Part shown: positions 32,186 to 41,704 of the stretch, piece after piece
Layout: each line of letters starts with the position of its first letter
How positions within the stretch are numbered: the stretch's first letter is position 1
Assembly: GCA_030640585.1 (NCBI GenBank)
Contig: DAOWIZ010000018.1
Location: 1-48,068 of the forward strand
Direction: 5' to 3'
DNA length: 48,068 bases
From: Thermoplasmata archaeon
GTDB lineage: Archaea > Thermoplasmatota > E2 > DHVEG-1
Notes under the pieces: model-generated
The model's database searches: none
What the model was told of the DNA's origin: nothing
The model's input: only the letters and a program-made list of their open reading frames with translations
Position numbers and translations under genes: made by a program

Positions 32186-32318
32186 ATGTATTCTCTGATG
32201 CTTAAAATAAATCAATGGTATGATTTCCATATGGGTGATAAACACAACTTGTTCATAAAAACATTTTCTAATTATTTTGAGGCTCTATGGTGGAAGAGAT
32301 TTTGCTTCGTAGAGAACT

Positions 32319-34721
32319 TTATCTCCCCAGTCTTTGCTCCGCCTCAGCTATTTTAAGACGTGTTTTTATAACTGTATCTGGGTTAAGTGAGATACTGTCT
32401 ATTCCGCATTCTACTAGGAATTCTGCGAATTCTGGGAAATCAGATGGAGCTTGCCCACAGATTCCAACTTTTCTTCTTGGTTTATGACTGTGTGCTGTGT
32501 CTATTACTTGTTTGACAAGGCGTTTTACTGCATCGTTTCGCTCATCAAATATATGGGCGACAAGATCAGAATCTCGGTCAAGACCAAGCGTTAGTTGGGT
32601 GAGATCATTTGATCCGATACTGAAGCCATCGAAAATGTCTGCAAACTGATCAGCTAAAATCACATTGCTTGGTATCTCACACATAACATATACTTCAAGA
32701 CCATTTTCTCCTTGTTTCAACCCGAACTCGTTCATAACTTCAATGACTTTACGCCCCTCTTCAGGTGTTCTACAGAATGGTATCATTGGTTTTACGTTGG
32801 TAAGCCCCATTTCATCACGGACTTTTCTGAGTGCTTTGCATTCAAGTTCAAATGCTGGTTTGAATTTTTTATCATAGTAACGTGATGCGCCTCTCCATCC
32901 TATCATTGGGTTGGATTCTTCAGGTTCATACAAAAACCCACCTATAAGATTTGCATATTCATTGCTCTTAAAATCAGACATACGTACAATCACATCATTT
33001 GGATAGAACCCTGCTGCTATTTTTGAAATCCCTCTAGCAAGCGTGTCAACAAAAAAATCTACTTTATCTGCATATCCTGCGCTTCTTTCATCTATTTTTT
33101 TGACAACTTCTGCTATTTTTTGGTTTTCACCTGATATCTTTTTCAACCGGTCATATTCAAGAAGTGCTAGTGGATGTATTCCTATATGAGAATTTATTAT
33201 GAATTCTTCTCTTGCAAGTCCAACGCCCTGATTTGGTATTTGTCCTTGTTGGAATGCTTTTTCAGGTACACCCGTGTTCATCATAATTTTTGTTTTAGTA
33301 TCTGGTAAGTTGTCCAGCTTTAATTCATCAATTCTATATTTCAACATACCTTCGTAGATGTTGCCAACACCTTCCGAGCAATCAATTGTTATCTGAGAGC
33401 CGTTGGTAATATTTGAGGTGCCGTTGCCTGTTCCTATTACACATGGAATCCCTAGTTCGCGGCTAATTATTGCGGCATGACAAGTACGACCCCCCCTGTT
33501 TGTTACAATTCCTCCTGCTATTTTCATTATAGGCTCCCAGTCAGGATCTGTCATATCTGTGACCAGCACCTGTCCTTTTTGGAATTTACTGATATCTTTA
33601 GCATCTTCAATTATATTTACTTCTCCTTGCCCTATCCTACTCCCAACAGCTTCACCTTCAACAAGCAAGTTGCCTTTTTCTTCAAGTACATATGTTTGTA
33701 TTATCGCTGTATCTTTTTGGGAGTGAACTGTTTCAGGTCGTGCTTGAACAATAAAAAGTTCACCAGTTTCCCCGTCTTTTGCCCATTCAATATCCATTGG
33801 TTTTCCATAATGATCTTCGATAATACATGCCCATTTTGCAAGTTTAAGTATTTCATCATCTGAAATGACAAATTTCTTTTTATCTTTCTCACTGACCTGT
33901 TGTTGTTCAACTCCATGTTCTCCATATATCATACGTTTTTCTTTCGATCCAACTTTTTTCTCAAGGATGGGTTTAAAACCTTTTTTAAGAGTAGGCTTAA
34001 AAACATAAAACTGATCAGGGTTTACAGTGCCTTGTACAACGTTTTCACCAAGGCCATACGCCCCAGTTATATATACAGCATCTTTAAAACCGCTTTCAGT
34101 ATCAATACTGAACATCACACCAGCACTTGCAAGATCAGATCGTACCATTTTTTGAACACCAATGGAGAGGTATACGCTAAAATGGTCAAATCCCTTATCT
34201 GTCCTATATGATATTGCTCGATTAGTAAATAAAGAGGCAAAACATTCCCTACATTTTTCAATAAGATCATCTTCCCCTCTTACATTAAGATAAGTTTCTT
34301 GTTGACCTGCAAAACTCGCATCAGGAAGATCCTCAGCTGTCGCACTACTTCTAACTGCGACATCAACGTTTTCACCATAGCGTTTTTCCATTTCATGATA
34401 GTATTTACGGATGTCTTCTTCTAGTTCTGGAGGTATTGGTGTATTTTTGACGAGTTCTCTTATTTTTTGTCCACGTTCTGCAAGATTATTTACATCATGT
34501 GTATTAAGATCAGATAATATTTCTTTTATTTTAACATCTACACCTGCTTTTTCAATCATGTACTTATATGCATAAGCCGTGACTGCAAAACCAGATGGAA
34601 CGCTAACGCCCTTTTCCCCTAGGTTTTTAATCATCTCTCCAAGTGATGCATTTTTTCCACCAACACTCGGCACATCTTCGATTCGCAACTCCTCAAACCA
34701 TTTATTAAACTCTTCTATCAT
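32319..34721 (-). CDS. ppsA: Phosphoenolpyruvate synthase
   Basis: An 800-aa enzyme that converts pyruvate, ATP and water to PEP, AMP and phosphate for gluconeogenesis. The start ATG at 34721 (MIEEFNKWFEEL) follows GGAGAG. The N-terminal ATP-grasp part begins VPSVGGKNASLGEMI and includes VAVRSSATAEDLPDASFAGQ. The central phosphohistidine domain has GGRTCHAAIISRELG (near residue 410; His is the phosphorylated residue). The C-terminal PEP-binding barrel has the SIGSNDLTQLTLGLDRD motif and ends KVGICGQAPSD, then CGIDSISLNPDTV. The length is typical and all parts are present. The promoter region (34722-34840) is AT-rich. Confidence 0.95.
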   Translation of the reverse strand: MIEEFNKWFEELRIEDVPSVGGKNASLGEMIKNLGEKGVSVPSGFAVTAYAYKYMIEKAGVDVKIKEILSDLNTHDVNNLAERGQKIRELVKNTPIPPELEEDIRKYYHEMEKRYGENVDVAVRSSATAEDLPDASFAGQQETYLNVRGEDDLIEKCRECFASLFTNRAISYRTDKGFDHFSVYLSIGVQKMVRSDLASAGVMFSIDTESGFKDAVYITGAYGLGENVVQGTVNPDQFYVFKPTLKKGFKPILEKKVGSKEKRMIYGEHGVEQQQVSEKDKKKFVISDDEILKLAKWACIIEDHYGKPMDIEWAKDGETGELFIVQARPETVHSQKDTAIIQTYVLEEKGNLLVEGEAVGSRIGQGEVNIIEDAKDISKFQKGQVLVTDMTDPDWEPIMKIAGGIVTNRGGRTCHAAIISRELGIPCVIGTGNGTSNITNGSQITIDCSEGVGNIYEGMLKYRIDELKLDNLPDTKTKIMMNTGVPEKAFQQGQIPNQGVGLAREEFIINSHIGIHPLALLEYDRLKKISGENQKIAEVVKKIDERSAGYADKVDFFVDTLARGISKIAAGFYPNDVIVRMSDFKSNEYANLIGGFLYEPEESNPMIGWRGASRYYDKKFKPAFELECKALRKVRDEMGLTNVKPMIPFCRTPEEGRKVIEVMNEFGLKQGENGLEVYVMCEIPSNVILADQFADIFDGFSIGSNDLTQLTLGLDRDSDLVAHIFDERNDAVKRLVKQVIDTAHSHKPRRKVGICGQAPSDFPEFAEFLVECGIDSISLNPDTVIKTRLKIAEAEQRLGR

Positions 34722-34840
34722 AAGATGTCTCTCCTTGGTTGAGAGTATGTTAACATGAATATACATATAAATCCTTTATTAAATATGATTTAATTAAAGG
34801 AACTAAGTAAGGACATATAGAGATAATTGAATAACGGTTT

Positions 34841-35386
34841 TTATCTCTCTAAGAATACTGCAACAGCAATAACAGTGGTCCATAGACCATTTTTATCTCC
34901 TTTTGCAGTCTGTGTTATACTGTGTGTCCTTACAAATTGCCCGCTCATTTTGTATTCCTGCTTTCTTTCATCCCATGCTTTATCTGGATTAAAATCAAGT
35001 CCAAGTGTTGTTGCAAGCATTGTTGCTGCAAGATCCTCGGCATGATCCCCTGCTTTTTGTGCTGTTTCACCATAACTATGGTGCTCTGAAATATAGCCAT
35101 ACGTGTTTTTTTCTTTTGGCGTAGCAACACCAACAGATGCACCTATTAACCTGTTTGGTTCATTTGTTTTATTTTTTGATATGACACAATATGTTATCTG
35201 ACCTGGTTTTAGTTCTTTGACGCCCTTTTCTTTTGATATTATTTTACAGCCTGGTGGTACAATACTTGAGACTTTTACAAGGTTACATTTTTCAATACTT
35301 GCATTTCTAAGTGCAAGCTCAAAAGATTGCAATTCATGTTTATGCCTTCCGACACCCTTTGTAAAAAAAATCTTTTTAGGAACCAT
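34841..35386 (-). CDS. pdaD: Pyruvoyl-dependent arginine decarboxylase
   Basis: A 181-aa proenzyme that makes agmatine for archaeal polyamine synthesis. It self-cleaves between S40 and S41 ([10 protein letters not shown]), the second serine becoming the pyruvoyl group. Other family features are [20 protein letters not shown] at the start, GQITYCVIS, and the [20 protein letters not shown] segment with the catalytic Glu region. The ATG at 35386 is chosen over a TTG at 35398. It stands alone between ppsA and the PH-domain gene, all on the minus strand. Confidence 0.93.
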   Translation of the reverse strand: MVPKKIFFTKGVGRHKHELQSFELALRNASIEKCNLVKVSSIVPPGCKIISKEKGVKELKPGQITYCVISKNKTNEPNRLIGASVGVATPKEKNTYGYISEHHSYGETAQKAGDHAEDLAATMLATTLGLDFNPDKAWDERKQEYKMSGQFVRTHSITQTAKGDKNGLWTTVIAVAVFLER

Positions 35387-35433
35387 AATTTCCACCAAGA
35401 TTAAATTTTGTTTTATAAATATATCTATGCAAT

Positions 35434-36327
35434 CTACTTTTTTTCTTTACTTTCAGGCTCTTGTTCTTTATCTGATTCAGATTGCATTTTTAGAAGATCT
35501 CTCATTTGTTTTTGTATGTCAACTTGTTCTTTTTGAAATTCTACTTGCTCCTGTTGATATTGTGTTATTACACTTCCTTGTACCATTTTTTCAACTAGTT
35601 TCTTCACTTCTTTATATGGATAGACGCCGTGCAGCTCATAATAACTTCTCGCTCGTGGTGTTTGAACTTCTCTGCCACCTCCAAAAATCCCCATAAATTT
35701 GGCTTTTTTTTCACCAAGTTGTACACCACCTGCTGCAAAAGACGTATCAGATCCAAGACCAAAACCAGACAGGCTAATTGGTATAATTGTTCCAAAACCA
35801 AAAATCTGTCCGAGTACTCCTTGTTTTGAATTTACATCAGATATTTTATCATATCGTAGAGTTCTTTCTTCTTTGGTTATAATTCCTCCTTTGAAAATGA
35901 TACGTTGGTTTGATATTATATATTTGTGGGACAGTCGGTACCATTCTACTAATAGGAAGCCTACAATTGACATAGCAACTGAGTAAAACGGAATAAAAAT
36001 TTTCGCGTCAGTTAGCCAACCTCCTTGCCAGTACATAAGACCTATCCCACCAGCAACAATTCCAAGGTAAAGGAAAAAAATACGCCATCTAATCGTAGTT
36101 AATGATGCCATTATGCCAGCTATTAATAGCACTAAACTCCAAGCAAGTATAACACTCCAGTATCCGCTAAACAATTCTTTATATTCTGAAAAGTTAGCTA
36201 GCCACCCTATTAAAACACCCCAAATTATTAAGAATATACACAGTGATTGATAACGCATAAACGAAAGCGGATGAGGAGACAGCACCTTCTCTACTTTTTC
36301 ATTGCTCAATAATTCTTCTTGTTCCAT
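35434..36327 (-). CDS. Membrane protein with bacterial-type PH (DUF304) domain
   Basis: A 297-aa protein with four membrane segments in the first 130 residues and a PH-like (bPH2/DUF304) domain after them: [40 protein letters not shown] and [13 protein letters not shown] are the typical elements. The last 45 residues are Gln/Lys/Glu-rich and probably form a coiled coil ([20 protein letters not shown]). The start overlaps the upstream membrane protein gene by 29 nt. It is likely to be a membrane-organising or scaffolding protein; the role is unknown. Confidence 0.8.
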   Translation of the reverse strand: MEQEELLSNEKVEKVLSPHPLSFMRYQSLCIFLIIWGVLIGWLANFSEYKELFSGYWSVILAWSLVLLIAGIMASLTTIRWRIFFLYLGIVAGGIGLMYWQGGWLTDAKIFIPFYSVAMSIVGFLLVEWYRLSHKYIISNQRIIFKGGIITKEERTLRYDKISDVNSKQGVLGQIFGFGTIIPISLSGFGLGSDTSFAAGGVQLGEKKAKFMGIFGGGREVQTPRARSYYELHGVYPYKEVKKLVEKMVQGSVITQYQQEQVEFQKEQVDIQKQMRDLLKMQSESDKEQEPESKEKK

Positions 36328-37372
36328 CTGGGTCCTCCTTGTTTTTCTTCCTCAAAGATTTCATACTTAGCTTGGTTTTAAATTTATTGGTTTTGTAACT
36401 TAACAAAAGAAAAGTTACTATTACTGTGGATAAAATCATAACGACCAGAGAGATAGTTAGGTAAAAATCTATTGGGTGAGCGTAGAAAAGTGCACGCATC
36501 AAAACATATGATGTTAGTAATGTAATATAAGGAAGTAGTTTCCAACGTCCTGGGATTTCATCTGTTGTTTTTATCAACATTGTTATCATCTGAGCAATAA
36601 ACAATGCAACAATGGCAACAACAGACAACCATCCAAGTATTGAAAACAAAAACACATACAAACTTGTCTTAGTAAGCACAGATAAATACGAAAGAAGATA
36701 TGGAAATAAAAACAAAAGCACTATGTATAATGGTTTACGAAAAACATGATTTTTGATGTTGGTTAGATCATAAAGCATGTCGACTTTTCTTCTTTTATCC
36801 TCTCCTATGTAACTGGGCCGTATTCCAAATCCAAGGAAAACAAGCAAAATAAAAAAGCCTAGTTGGACAGGATGTAACAGATCAATATTAACCATGAGAA
36901 CAAAAAACTTCTCCAAGAGAACATAGATATTTGTAAAAAAGTTAATTGAACATTCAGCAAAAGTATATTCCACTGACTGTACGGTTTCAATACCACCGGT
37001 TATCAATAAGAAGCAACCTAGAATCAACATCGCAGGAATAAAAAAAGGCCCAATGAATAGAAAAGAGTTCGAAATCCATTCAAACAATCCCTCTCTTTCC
37101 TTTTTTGGTTTTACTTTTCCATAGTGAACTGTTACTTTGAAATGGGCAATACCGCTTTTTGTAACAGTGTACCCCATTGCATGACATATTGTTTGAAATA
37201 GTATGCCTGTAAAATTTGTAAATCTACAAAGAGCAGGATGATTTCTCTTAATTTTTGACAGTAAAAGTTTTTGAAATTCGATGAAGAGTAGTTGTATAAA
37301 CCAGAGTAATAACACGCCAAAGATGGGTGCTAATGGTGCAAATATTACAATATCTACTGGTGAACTGGCCAT
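36299..37372 (-). CDS. Polytopic membrane protein, possibly a degenerate M50-like fold
   Basis: A 357-aa protein with about eight membrane segments. The stretch ILFQTICHAMGYTVTKSG followed by GKVKPKKEREGL and a hydrophobic segment with SNSFLFIGPFFIPAM resembles the layout of M50-type metalloproteases (LFHEICHAxG, GGYV, N-P-like segment). The first His and Glu of HExxH are Gln and Thr here, so it would be inactive. This reading is uncertain; otherwise the protein is unknown. The Lys-rich tail overlaps the PH-domain gene, so the two are probably partners. The 136-nt gap upstream (37373-37508) holds no feature I can support. Confidence 0.5.
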   Translation of the reverse strand: MASSPVDIVIFAPLAPIFGVLLLWFIQLLFIEFQKLLLSKIKRNHPALCRFTNFTGILFQTICHAMGYTVTKSGIAHFKVTVHYGKVKPKKEREGLFEWISNSFLFIGPFFIPAMLILGCFLLITGGIETVQSVEYTFAECSINFFTNIYVLLEKFFVLMVNIDLLHPVQLGFFILLVFLGFGIRPSYIGEDKRRKVDMLYDLTNIKNHVFRKPLYIVLLFLFPYLLSYLSVLTKTSLYVFLFSILGWLSVVAIVALFIAQMITMLIKTTDEIPGRWKLLPYITLLTSYVLMRALFYAHPIDFYLTISLVVMILSTVIVTFLLLSYKTNKFKTKLSMKSLRKKNKEDPDGTRRIIEQ

Positions 37373-37508
37373 ATCTCTTCAAAGAAGGATAGCAGTGTTT
37401 TGTATATAAAATTGTTCAGAGAGAAGTCCGGAAAAAGCGGAATCGAGATGAGAGATTACCTCCCTAACTTCTCCAGACTCCCCCAAAAGAATAATAACCC
37501 TTTTTGGT

Positions 37509-37925
37509 TTATAAAACCTTCATTTCTAACTCATTTCCATTATAGTCATAAGCCTTCCAGGACGTACTATTAAATGGATGTGCAACTATGATGTGCACCT
37601 TACCATGTTTTCTAAAAAGATGCAGATCCGCATCAGATGGGTTTGCAGATGGTGATGGATGGCTATGGACAGTTCCAACAACTGTAAAATCAATAGGAAG
37701 CATATGCATTCTAAATATAGCATGGGAGTCTCCTGAGACTGTTCCTGGTAGAATCATTATTTCATGGATGGCATCTTTTTGTTTTTTATCGATGCGAAGT
37801 AACCCTCCAAACTCGTTTGGATAATTTGACTTTGAACATTCCAGTATTAACTCAAGGCATTTTTTGGTAATTTTCCATTGTTTCCCCGGTCGTTCAACCT
37901 TGACCTTTTTCTTAAAAAACCTCAT
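37509..37925 (-). CDS. JAMM/MPN-family metalloprotease
   Basis: A 138-aa single-domain JAMM protein. The zinc site is complete: E38 (PNEFGGLL), then H87-x-H89 (TVHSHPSPSA) followed by S97-x2-D100 (PSDAD). Archaeal JAMM proteins remove small ubiquitin-like (SAMP) modifiers or cleave related isopeptide bonds. The N-terminus (MRFFKKKVKVERPGKQW) is basic. It lies 5 nt after the NAD kinase gene on the same strand. No SAMP or E1-like gene is in the window. Confidence 0.88.
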   Translation of the reverse strand: MRFFKKKVKVERPGKQWKITKKCLELILECSKSNYPNEFGGLLRIDKKQKDAIHEIMILPGTVSGDSHAIFRMHMLPIDFTVVGTVHSHPSPSANPSDADLHLFRKHGKVHIIVAHPFNSTSWKAYDYNGNELEMKVL

Positions 37926-37930
37926 AATGT

Positions 37931-38743
37931 TTATCGCACCAGTTTAAGACGCACCATTTGGTAAAAACTCTCTCCAAACCTGATAAATCTTGCTTTTTTT
38001 TCTGAGCCTGTAATTATTATTTCACTCTCTGCTGTAACAGATTGAGCAGATTCCCCATCGATTACAAGATTGGTTTCCTTGCTTTTAGGAAGTATTTTGA
38101 TTCCAACTTTTTTCCCTAGTGGTATAACCCATGGACGTGCAGATAGTTTAAAAGGAGCAAGTGGCGCAATTACCATAGCATTTACAGCCGGGTCAAGTAT
38201 AGGCCCACCAGCACTCAATGCATAGCTTGTTGACCCTGTAGGTGTTGCAACTATTACTCCATCTGCGCCAAGTGTTTCAATAAGTTCGTCTTCTACGAAA
38301 AGTTGTAGGTACATAATTTTTGCAATATGCGCCGTCTGAACTGTTACTTCGTTTGTTGCATCTGGCAATCGTTTTCCATCAAGGGTTACTTTCAACTTTG
38401 ATCGTTCTACTATGTTGTAATCCTCTGCGATTACTTGCTTCAGACCACCTATTGCATATTTCGATTCGACTTCTGATAAAAAACCCATTCCACCAGCGTT
38501 TACTGCAAATATTGGTTTTTCTACGGCTACAAGTGCTTTTAGAATTGTACCGTCGCCACCAACCGTTACCACTATATCTGCTTTTTTATCTATTTCTCCA
38601 AGGGAGTATCCTTTTATTTCGATACTTTTTGCAAGATTTGTTTCTACAAAAACCTCTCCGTTTTCTTTTAAAAAATCATAAATATCACTAGCAACTGATA
38701 TTGTTTTTTTTATATGCAGGTTACAAACAAGTCCCCATTTCAT
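37931..38743 (-). CDS. nadK: NAD kinase
   Basis: A 270-aa enzyme phosphorylating NAD to NADP with ATP or polyphosphate. VVTVGGDGTILKAL (about 58-71) is the GGDGT motif. DATNEVTVQ is the NE motif, and GADGVIVATPTGSTSYALSA, then GGPILDP, are the conserved C-terminal elements. The length matches archaeal enzymes. It lies 15 nt after the geranylgeranyl reductase gene, so NADPH supply and lipid reduction genes are together. Confidence 0.93.
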   Translation of the reverse strand: MKWGLVCNLHIKKTISVASDIYDFLKENGEVFVETNLAKSIEIKGYSLGEIDKKADIVVTVGGDGTILKALVAVEKPIFAVNAGGMGFLSEVESKYAIGGLKQVIAEDYNIVERSKLKVTLDGKRLPDATNEVTVQTAHIAKIMYLQLFVEDELIETLGADGVIVATPTGSTSYALSAGGPILDPAVNAMVIAPLAPFKLSARPWVIPLGKKVGIKILPKSKETNLVIDGESAQSVTAESEIIITGSEKKARFIRFGESFYQMVRLKLVR

Positions 38744-38758
38744 ACCTTTTACCCTCCT

Positions 38759-39970
38759 TCATTTATCTTTTCTCTCTTCTTTTGATACTTTCAAAAGTGG
38801 TTTAAGTTTCATCAGCAAAGTAGGATGTTTTGTTACAAGTGCTTTGATAAGACCAAGTGTGCTAAGTTCTTCAAAGTTATATTCTTTTAACGAGTCCGCC
38901 AGCATGTTAAACGTTTTATCTTCCATACCAAGCAGTATTTCTTTAACCATATAATTTCTTTTTATCTTCCTTCCCACTGTTTCTTTCCATCTTGTTTCAT
39001 ATTCCATTAAGAAATCCTGGCTGAAATTTTTTGTTTTTACTGCTTTTCCAATAACTTCTCCAGCAATTTTACCTGCTTCCAGGCAATGAGTAAGACCTCC
39101 ACCTGTTATAGGATCAACATGTCTTGCCGCATCACCAACAAGTATTAGATTATCTCTTACTGTTTCAATTGGCATTGCAACTGGTACTGCTCCTGCTAGG
39201 AAACGTACTGGTTCTGCGTTTTTAAACCGCAAGTCTTTTTTTATAAAATCATCAAGTAGTTTTCTTGCCATTCCTGCTTCACTGAGGCTTGCTAGTATTC
39301 CAATTCCTACATTTGCAGAGTCTTTACCTTTTGGAAACACCCATATATATCCACCTGGCGCTATTTTTCTCCCGAGATAAAAATCACAATATGCATCTTT
39401 ACAGTCAATCCCTGTAAGAGTATATTGGGCACATGTTTCCAGGTCCTTTGGTTTAAGAGTAGTGTCAATACCTCCCCAATAACCAATTTTTGATTCTACG
39501 CCGTCAGCACCAACAACAATGTCTGCTTTAACTTCTAGTTCTTCATCAAAATGGTTTACCGTTATTCCTTTAATTTTTCCCTTCTCTTTTAACAAACCTG
39601 TTGCTTGTGCATTCATCATTATCGTTACACCAGCTTTAACGGCACGACGTGCTAATTCCCGATCAAAAATATCACGGTATACCACATATCCTGTTTCATT
39701 TCCCGCTTGGTCTGCACTTAGTGTTACACAAGTCTGGTCAGGTGAGTAGATACGGGCACCATCCATGCGCCCTGCAATCCAGCGGTCCCCTTCGAGCATA
39801 TCCCAGTCATCTATTTTTCTACTGACGCCCTCTCCACAAAGAACCGGTGTACCGATTTCCTGCCGACGTTCTATCATTAACACCTTTGCGCCGTTTTCTG
39901 CTGCAAAACGGGCAGTAACACTCCCAGCAGGTCCACTTCCAACAACGACTACGTCATATTTCATAGTCAA
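38759..39970 (-). CDS. Geranylgeranyl reductase (archaeal lipid saturation)
   Basis: A 403-aa FAD enzyme that hydrogenates the isoprenoid chains of archaeal membrane lipids. The N-terminal Rossmann motif is VVVGSGPAGSVTARFAAE (8-25) with the acidic end of strand 2 at MIERR. PVLCGEGVSRK is the GGR-family Cys motif, and VGDAARHVDPITGGG (about residues 279-293) is the second FAD motif. The start ATG overlaps the ferredoxin stop (ATGA). In Methanosarcina a ferredoxin encoded beside the reductase is the electron donor, and the same arrangement is seen here. Confidence 0.93.
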   Translation of the reverse strand: MTMKYDVVVVGSGPAGSVTARFAAENGAKVLMIERRQEIGTPVLCGEGVSRKIDDWDMLEGDRWIAGRMDGARIYSPDQTCVTLSADQAGNETGYVVYRDIFDRELARRAVKAGVTIMMNAQATGLLKEKGKIKGITVNHFDEELEVKADIVVGADGVESKIGYWGGIDTTLKPKDLETCAQYTLTGIDCKDAYCDFYLGRKIAPGGYIWVFPKGKDSANVGIGILASLSEAGMARKLLDDFIKKDLRFKNAEPVRFLAGAVPVAMPIETVRDNLILVGDAARHVDPITGGGLTHCLEAGKIAGEVIGKAVKTKNFSQDFLMEYETRWKETVGRKIKRNYMVKEILLGMEDKTFNMLADSLKEYNFEELSTLGLIKALVTKHPTLLMKLKPLLKVSKEERKDK

Positions 39971-40158
39971 AATCCTCCATCACCAGATATTGCCCCAACT
40001 GGGCATATCCTTATACAAATTGCACAACTAATACATTTTTCATCATCAACAAATGCTTTATTGCCAATCCATGAAATCGCGTCATGTGGACATACACTAA
40101 TACATCCTCCACACGCTAGGCATTTTTTTTTGTCAACTTTTGCTTTAGGCTTTCCCAT
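39967..40158 (-). CDS. 2[4Fe-4S] ferredoxin, probable donor for geranylgeranyl reductase
   Basis: A 63-aa protein with two cluster-binding sets: CLACGGCISVCP and CISCAICIRICP. The ATG at 40158 follows GAGGTG; the GTG nine bases upstream is the alternative. It overlaps DUF99 upstream by 14 nt and the reductase downstream by 4 nt, so all three are on one transcript. Electron supply to the reductase is inferred from order and precedent. Confidence 0.92.
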   Translation of the reverse strand: MGKPKAKVDKKKCLACGGCISVCPHDAISWIGNKAFVDDEKCISCAICIRICPVGAISGDGGF

Positions 40159-40717
40159 AACTTTCACCTCGAGTTATACCAGATGCTATCAGATGAGCCA
40201 CACGAATAGGCTCAGGAATTACACCTCGTATTGTAGATATCTTTATTATTTCTTTTGCCTCATCAAGAGTAATTCCAACATATTTAATAAATATAGGATT
40301 ATGAGGTGTTTTTATTTCATGGAGAGTACCTTTTTTAATAAGAAATAATCTTTCCCTCCAATCCTTAAAATTATTTTTTAAAGCACTTTCAATTTTTTCA
40401 AAATCAGGATTGTCTCTTGTAACAGTTATTACAGGAATGTTGGTAGAATTATACAGTTCTTCTATATCTACAACATTAAAACCACCAAGTGAGATTCCAT
40501 CGAGAAGTATTGCTTTTAGCTGTATCTTATGCCTTGTCTCATTTATTAGGTTAATACATGCTTTAGTTGCATCATCTCCATCAATTTCGACAGCACTTTT
40601 GAGAACACACTCGATATAGCCTCCGCCACGCATTACAACTCCTATAATATCTGAATATTTTTCACTAAAGTTGAAAGGCGAATCATCAATTCCAATTAAT
40701 CTTATTTCATCTTTCAT
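40145..40717 (-). CDS. DUF99 family protein (endonuclease dU-like)
   Basis: A 190-aa archaeal protein with the DUF99 pattern: RLIGIDDSPF at the start, VVMRGGGYIECVLKS, AILLDGISLGGFNVVDIE and PVITVTRDNPDFEKIESAL, and a C-terminal EPIRVAHLIASGITRGES. DUF99 is described as a deoxyuridine-DNA endonuclease-like family with an RNase H-like/Argonaute-related fold. First gene of the DUF99-ferredoxin-reductase run. The 181-nt gap upstream (40718-40898) has no supported feature. Confidence 0.85.
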   Translation of the reverse strand: MKDEIRLIGIDDSPFNFSEKYSDIIGVVMRGGGYIECVLKSAVEIDGDDATKACINLINETRHKIQLKAILLDGISLGGFNVVDIEELYNSTNIPVITVTRDNPDFEKIESALKNNFKDWRERLFLIKKGTLHEIKTPHNPIFIKYVGITLDEAKEIIKISTIRGVIPEPIRVAHLIASGITRGESYGKA

Positions 40718-40898
40718 TTTGTAAACAACCTAAAACATTTGTTTTCTAATAATGTTTCTAATGGTTTACATGTTTTTTTTGACAGTATTAAAGAATATCA
40801 GTCCATTTACACTGCTATTCGAAGATCCAGGTCTTCTCACAGAGTATACAAAAAGAAGAAAATAAAAACCTTCTTTTTTCTTTTTTATCTAGAAAACT

Positions 40899-41261
40899 TT
40901 AGAGTAGTGGCAAATCACCAGTTACTTGGTCAATAATATTATCTGGTGCCGGGCCAAGCCCTAGAACTGTTTTTGTACCTACAGGAATCTCAGTATGACC
41001 TGCATCAGAAATAATATGGGCTGCTATTTTAAGTTGTATAGCCTGCTCTTTAAGTAAAAAAAAATCTTTTTCACAGTTTACTTTTACAACTGCTTTTTTG
41101 GCACCCTCATTTTGCCATTTGTTAAACCATTTAGAATTATTTTTTTTAGTAGAAAAAGCACATTCAACAGCAGCATGAGCAACCTGGGCGGCGAGTTTAC
41201 CGGGTGAAAGTTTCAAATCTTTACGTGTAACAATCACCATTTTATATTCAAATTCTTTCAT
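40899..41261 (-). CDS. pth2: Peptidyl-tRNA hydrolase, Pth2 type
   Basis: A 120-aa enzyme that releases peptides from tRNA. YKMVIVTRKDLKLSPGKLAA, then QVAHAAVECAF, is the Pth2 N-terminus with catalytic Lys/His region, and GHTEIPVGTKTVLGLGPAPD, then the LPLL end, complete the fold. Its start overlaps the upstream gene by 14 nt. The archaeal and eukaryotic type, as expected. Confidence 0.95.
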   Translation of the reverse strand: MKEFEYKMVIVTRKDLKLSPGKLAAQVAHAAVECAFSTKKNNSKWFNKWQNEGAKKAVVKVNCEKDFFLLKEQAIQLKIAAHIISDAGHTEIPVGTKTVLGLGPAPDNIIDQVTGDLPLL

Positions 41262-41643
41262 CTTTTTCGCCTTCTTCCATTTGATTTATTTCACGGAATG
41301 AGTTTTGACGCCATTCTTCACCCATTTCCTCTGCTTTATCATGGTCAATAAGGCCTTTTACTAAAAGAGTTTTTTCCTCTTCTTCAATATGTTTAAGTGG
41401 GACGCCCAGATATTTTGAATTTGCTTTTATAATTATAATATCTCCGTCTACTGCAACACTTTCACCGATTTTTTTGCCCGTTCCATCAAGAACAAAACGA
41501 CAAAGCAAACTATTTTTCATAGTTTCCTCCTTTTCAAACTCTTCATTTCTTTTACCGTTTTGTTTCTTAATATACAAAACTCCTGAAACAAGTTCAACTG
41601 CAATTATTAATGACAGAGTGCCAATGAAAATAATTAATTCCAC
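41248..41643 (-). CDS. DUF5749-like small membrane-anchored protein
   Basis: A 131-aa protein with one N-terminal membrane segment (about 3-25, LIIFIGTLSLIIAVELVSGV), a charged linker and a small beta barrel: GKKIGESVAVDGDIIIIKAN, then KYLGVPLKHIEEEEKTLLVK. This matches the archaeal DUF5749 pattern as I recall it. The C-terminus is Glu-rich. It is translationally coupled to pth2. The function is unknown. Confidence 0.6.
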   Translation of the reverse strand: MELIIFIGTLSLIIAVELVSGVLYIKKQNGKRNEEFEKEETMKNSLLCRFVLDGTGKKIGESVAVDGDIIIIKANSKYLGVPLKHIEEEEKTLLVKGLIDHDKAEEMGEEWRQNSFREINQMEEGEKDERI

Positions 41644-41704
41644 AGCCCCTGAATCACCGTTTTTTTTATAAATCTTATGCTATATACAACATCGGAAAAA
41701 TAAA

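Noticed and set aside
40739-40936. 65-aa ORF between DUF99 and pth2 on the plus strand
   Set aside because: Low complexity, no SD, overlaps the pth2 end, and no family character.
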